DNA of 64,000 bases, from positions 16,232,837-16,296,836 of the forward strand of contig NC_087081.1 in NCBI RefSeq assembly GCF_026151205.1, given 5' to 3'. The notes below the pieces were generated by a model, which had not been told where the DNA came from, made no database searches, and saw only the letters and a list, made by a program, of their open reading frames with translations. Positions 63,588-64,000 of the stretch are shown one piece after another. Source of the DNA: Bolinopsis microptera. Its lineage: Eukaryota > Ctenophora > Tentaculata > Lobata > Bolinopsidae. Within the stretch, counting starts at the first letter, position 1; every line of letters starts with the position of its first letter. The position numbers and the translations under genes were made by a program.

Positions 63588-63686
63588 TCATTAATTGTCT
63601 GATCGAACAAATATGGCACTGCAGATAGAAAAGTCATGTCGCCCACACTAGGCTCTACACATAGCTGTGTGGGATTTGGGCGTCTT
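63588..63686 (-). CDS. Possible isolated coding exon, unidentified
   Basis: On the minus strand an open segment follows an AG (ctgaaag) and ends at a good donor (gacactg|gtaaatatt). It would encode RPNPTQLCVEPSVGDMTFLS, then AVPYLFDQTINDTG. The composition is that of a folded protein, but I do not recognise it and it is not part of a kinase N-lobe. It may belong to a gene extending beyond 64000 or be chance. Confidence 0.25.
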
Positions 63687-64000
63687 TCAGCACAGATCAC
63701 AGGTACAGTGTGTTATGTTCAATAGTTCATATCACCGTTAATATCATGATCACTCTACATATTACTGTCAGACGAAAAATAAGTTTAACTGATAATAAAC
63801 TAGAAATTAAATACACAACAATTTAATTAAAGGGTCACAACGACAGAGATTTCATTTCCATTAATTACCAATTGTTACCGCCACATACGGAGATCACCGT
63901 GTTACTATTTAATGAGTGAAATTCCGAACATTCTAGCTCACTCACACTCCAAGTTAGGGGCTGATCTAATTACGGCCTAGGGGTAAGCTTGTGACGTAGA

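Overview
This is a window of animal (metazoan) nuclear DNA. The evidence is split genes with GT-AG introns, AATAAA polyadenylation signals, and proteins that belong to animal families: a GCK-type MAP4K kinase, ZMAT2, RWDD4 and a rhodopsin-like receptor with LDLa repeats. The DNA is AT-rich and loaded with minisatellites, homopolymer runs and small DNA transposons. I cannot fix the phylum from the sequence. An invertebrate, possibly an early-branching one, is most likely. There is no bacterial-style operon and no recognisable tRNA, rRNA or CRISPR array.

Layout. 1-7800: no gene I can support, but several E-box, CRE and CArG-like sites and two minisatellites. 7839-22689 (+): one gene of about 15 exons encoding an acidic Glu/Pro/Ala-rich protein of about 923 residues. 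It carries at least seven separate Lys/Arg-rich clusters and two alternative C-terminal exons. I know no clear homologue. 23400-32400: a repeat-rich block containing a hAT-type MITE with its 8-bp target duplication, a large foldback element and a recent 3.5-kb tandem duplication. 28960-29470 (+): the truncated 5' copy of the receptor gene made by that duplication. 32409-36267 (+): the intact receptor, 1249 residues. 36690-39800: nested short elements with long terminal inverted repeats. The remaining genes lie on the minus strand: RWDD4 (41681-40100), ZMAT2 (44517-42209) and a MAP4K3/5-like kinase (from beyond 59846 down to 45008). The kinase's first ~150 residues are not in view.

The exon models were built by hand from splice sites, conserved protein segments and codon phase. 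They close exactly: every intron phase matches, and ZMAT2 (198 aa), RWDD4 (185 aa) and the MAP4K C-terminal part (721 aa) have the expected lengths.

The most unusual observation is that minisatellites in these genes sit on exon-intron junctions, and in four cases the repeat unit contains the splice site itself. The result is arrays of about 4 to 22 copies of a 5' or 3' splice site next to the real one. One of the other arrays has been split by a 2.4-kb DNA transposon. It has 17-bp terminal inverted repeats, a 4-bp target duplication, a decayed gene for an uncharacterised transposon-type protein, and nine copies of a 13-bp internal motif.
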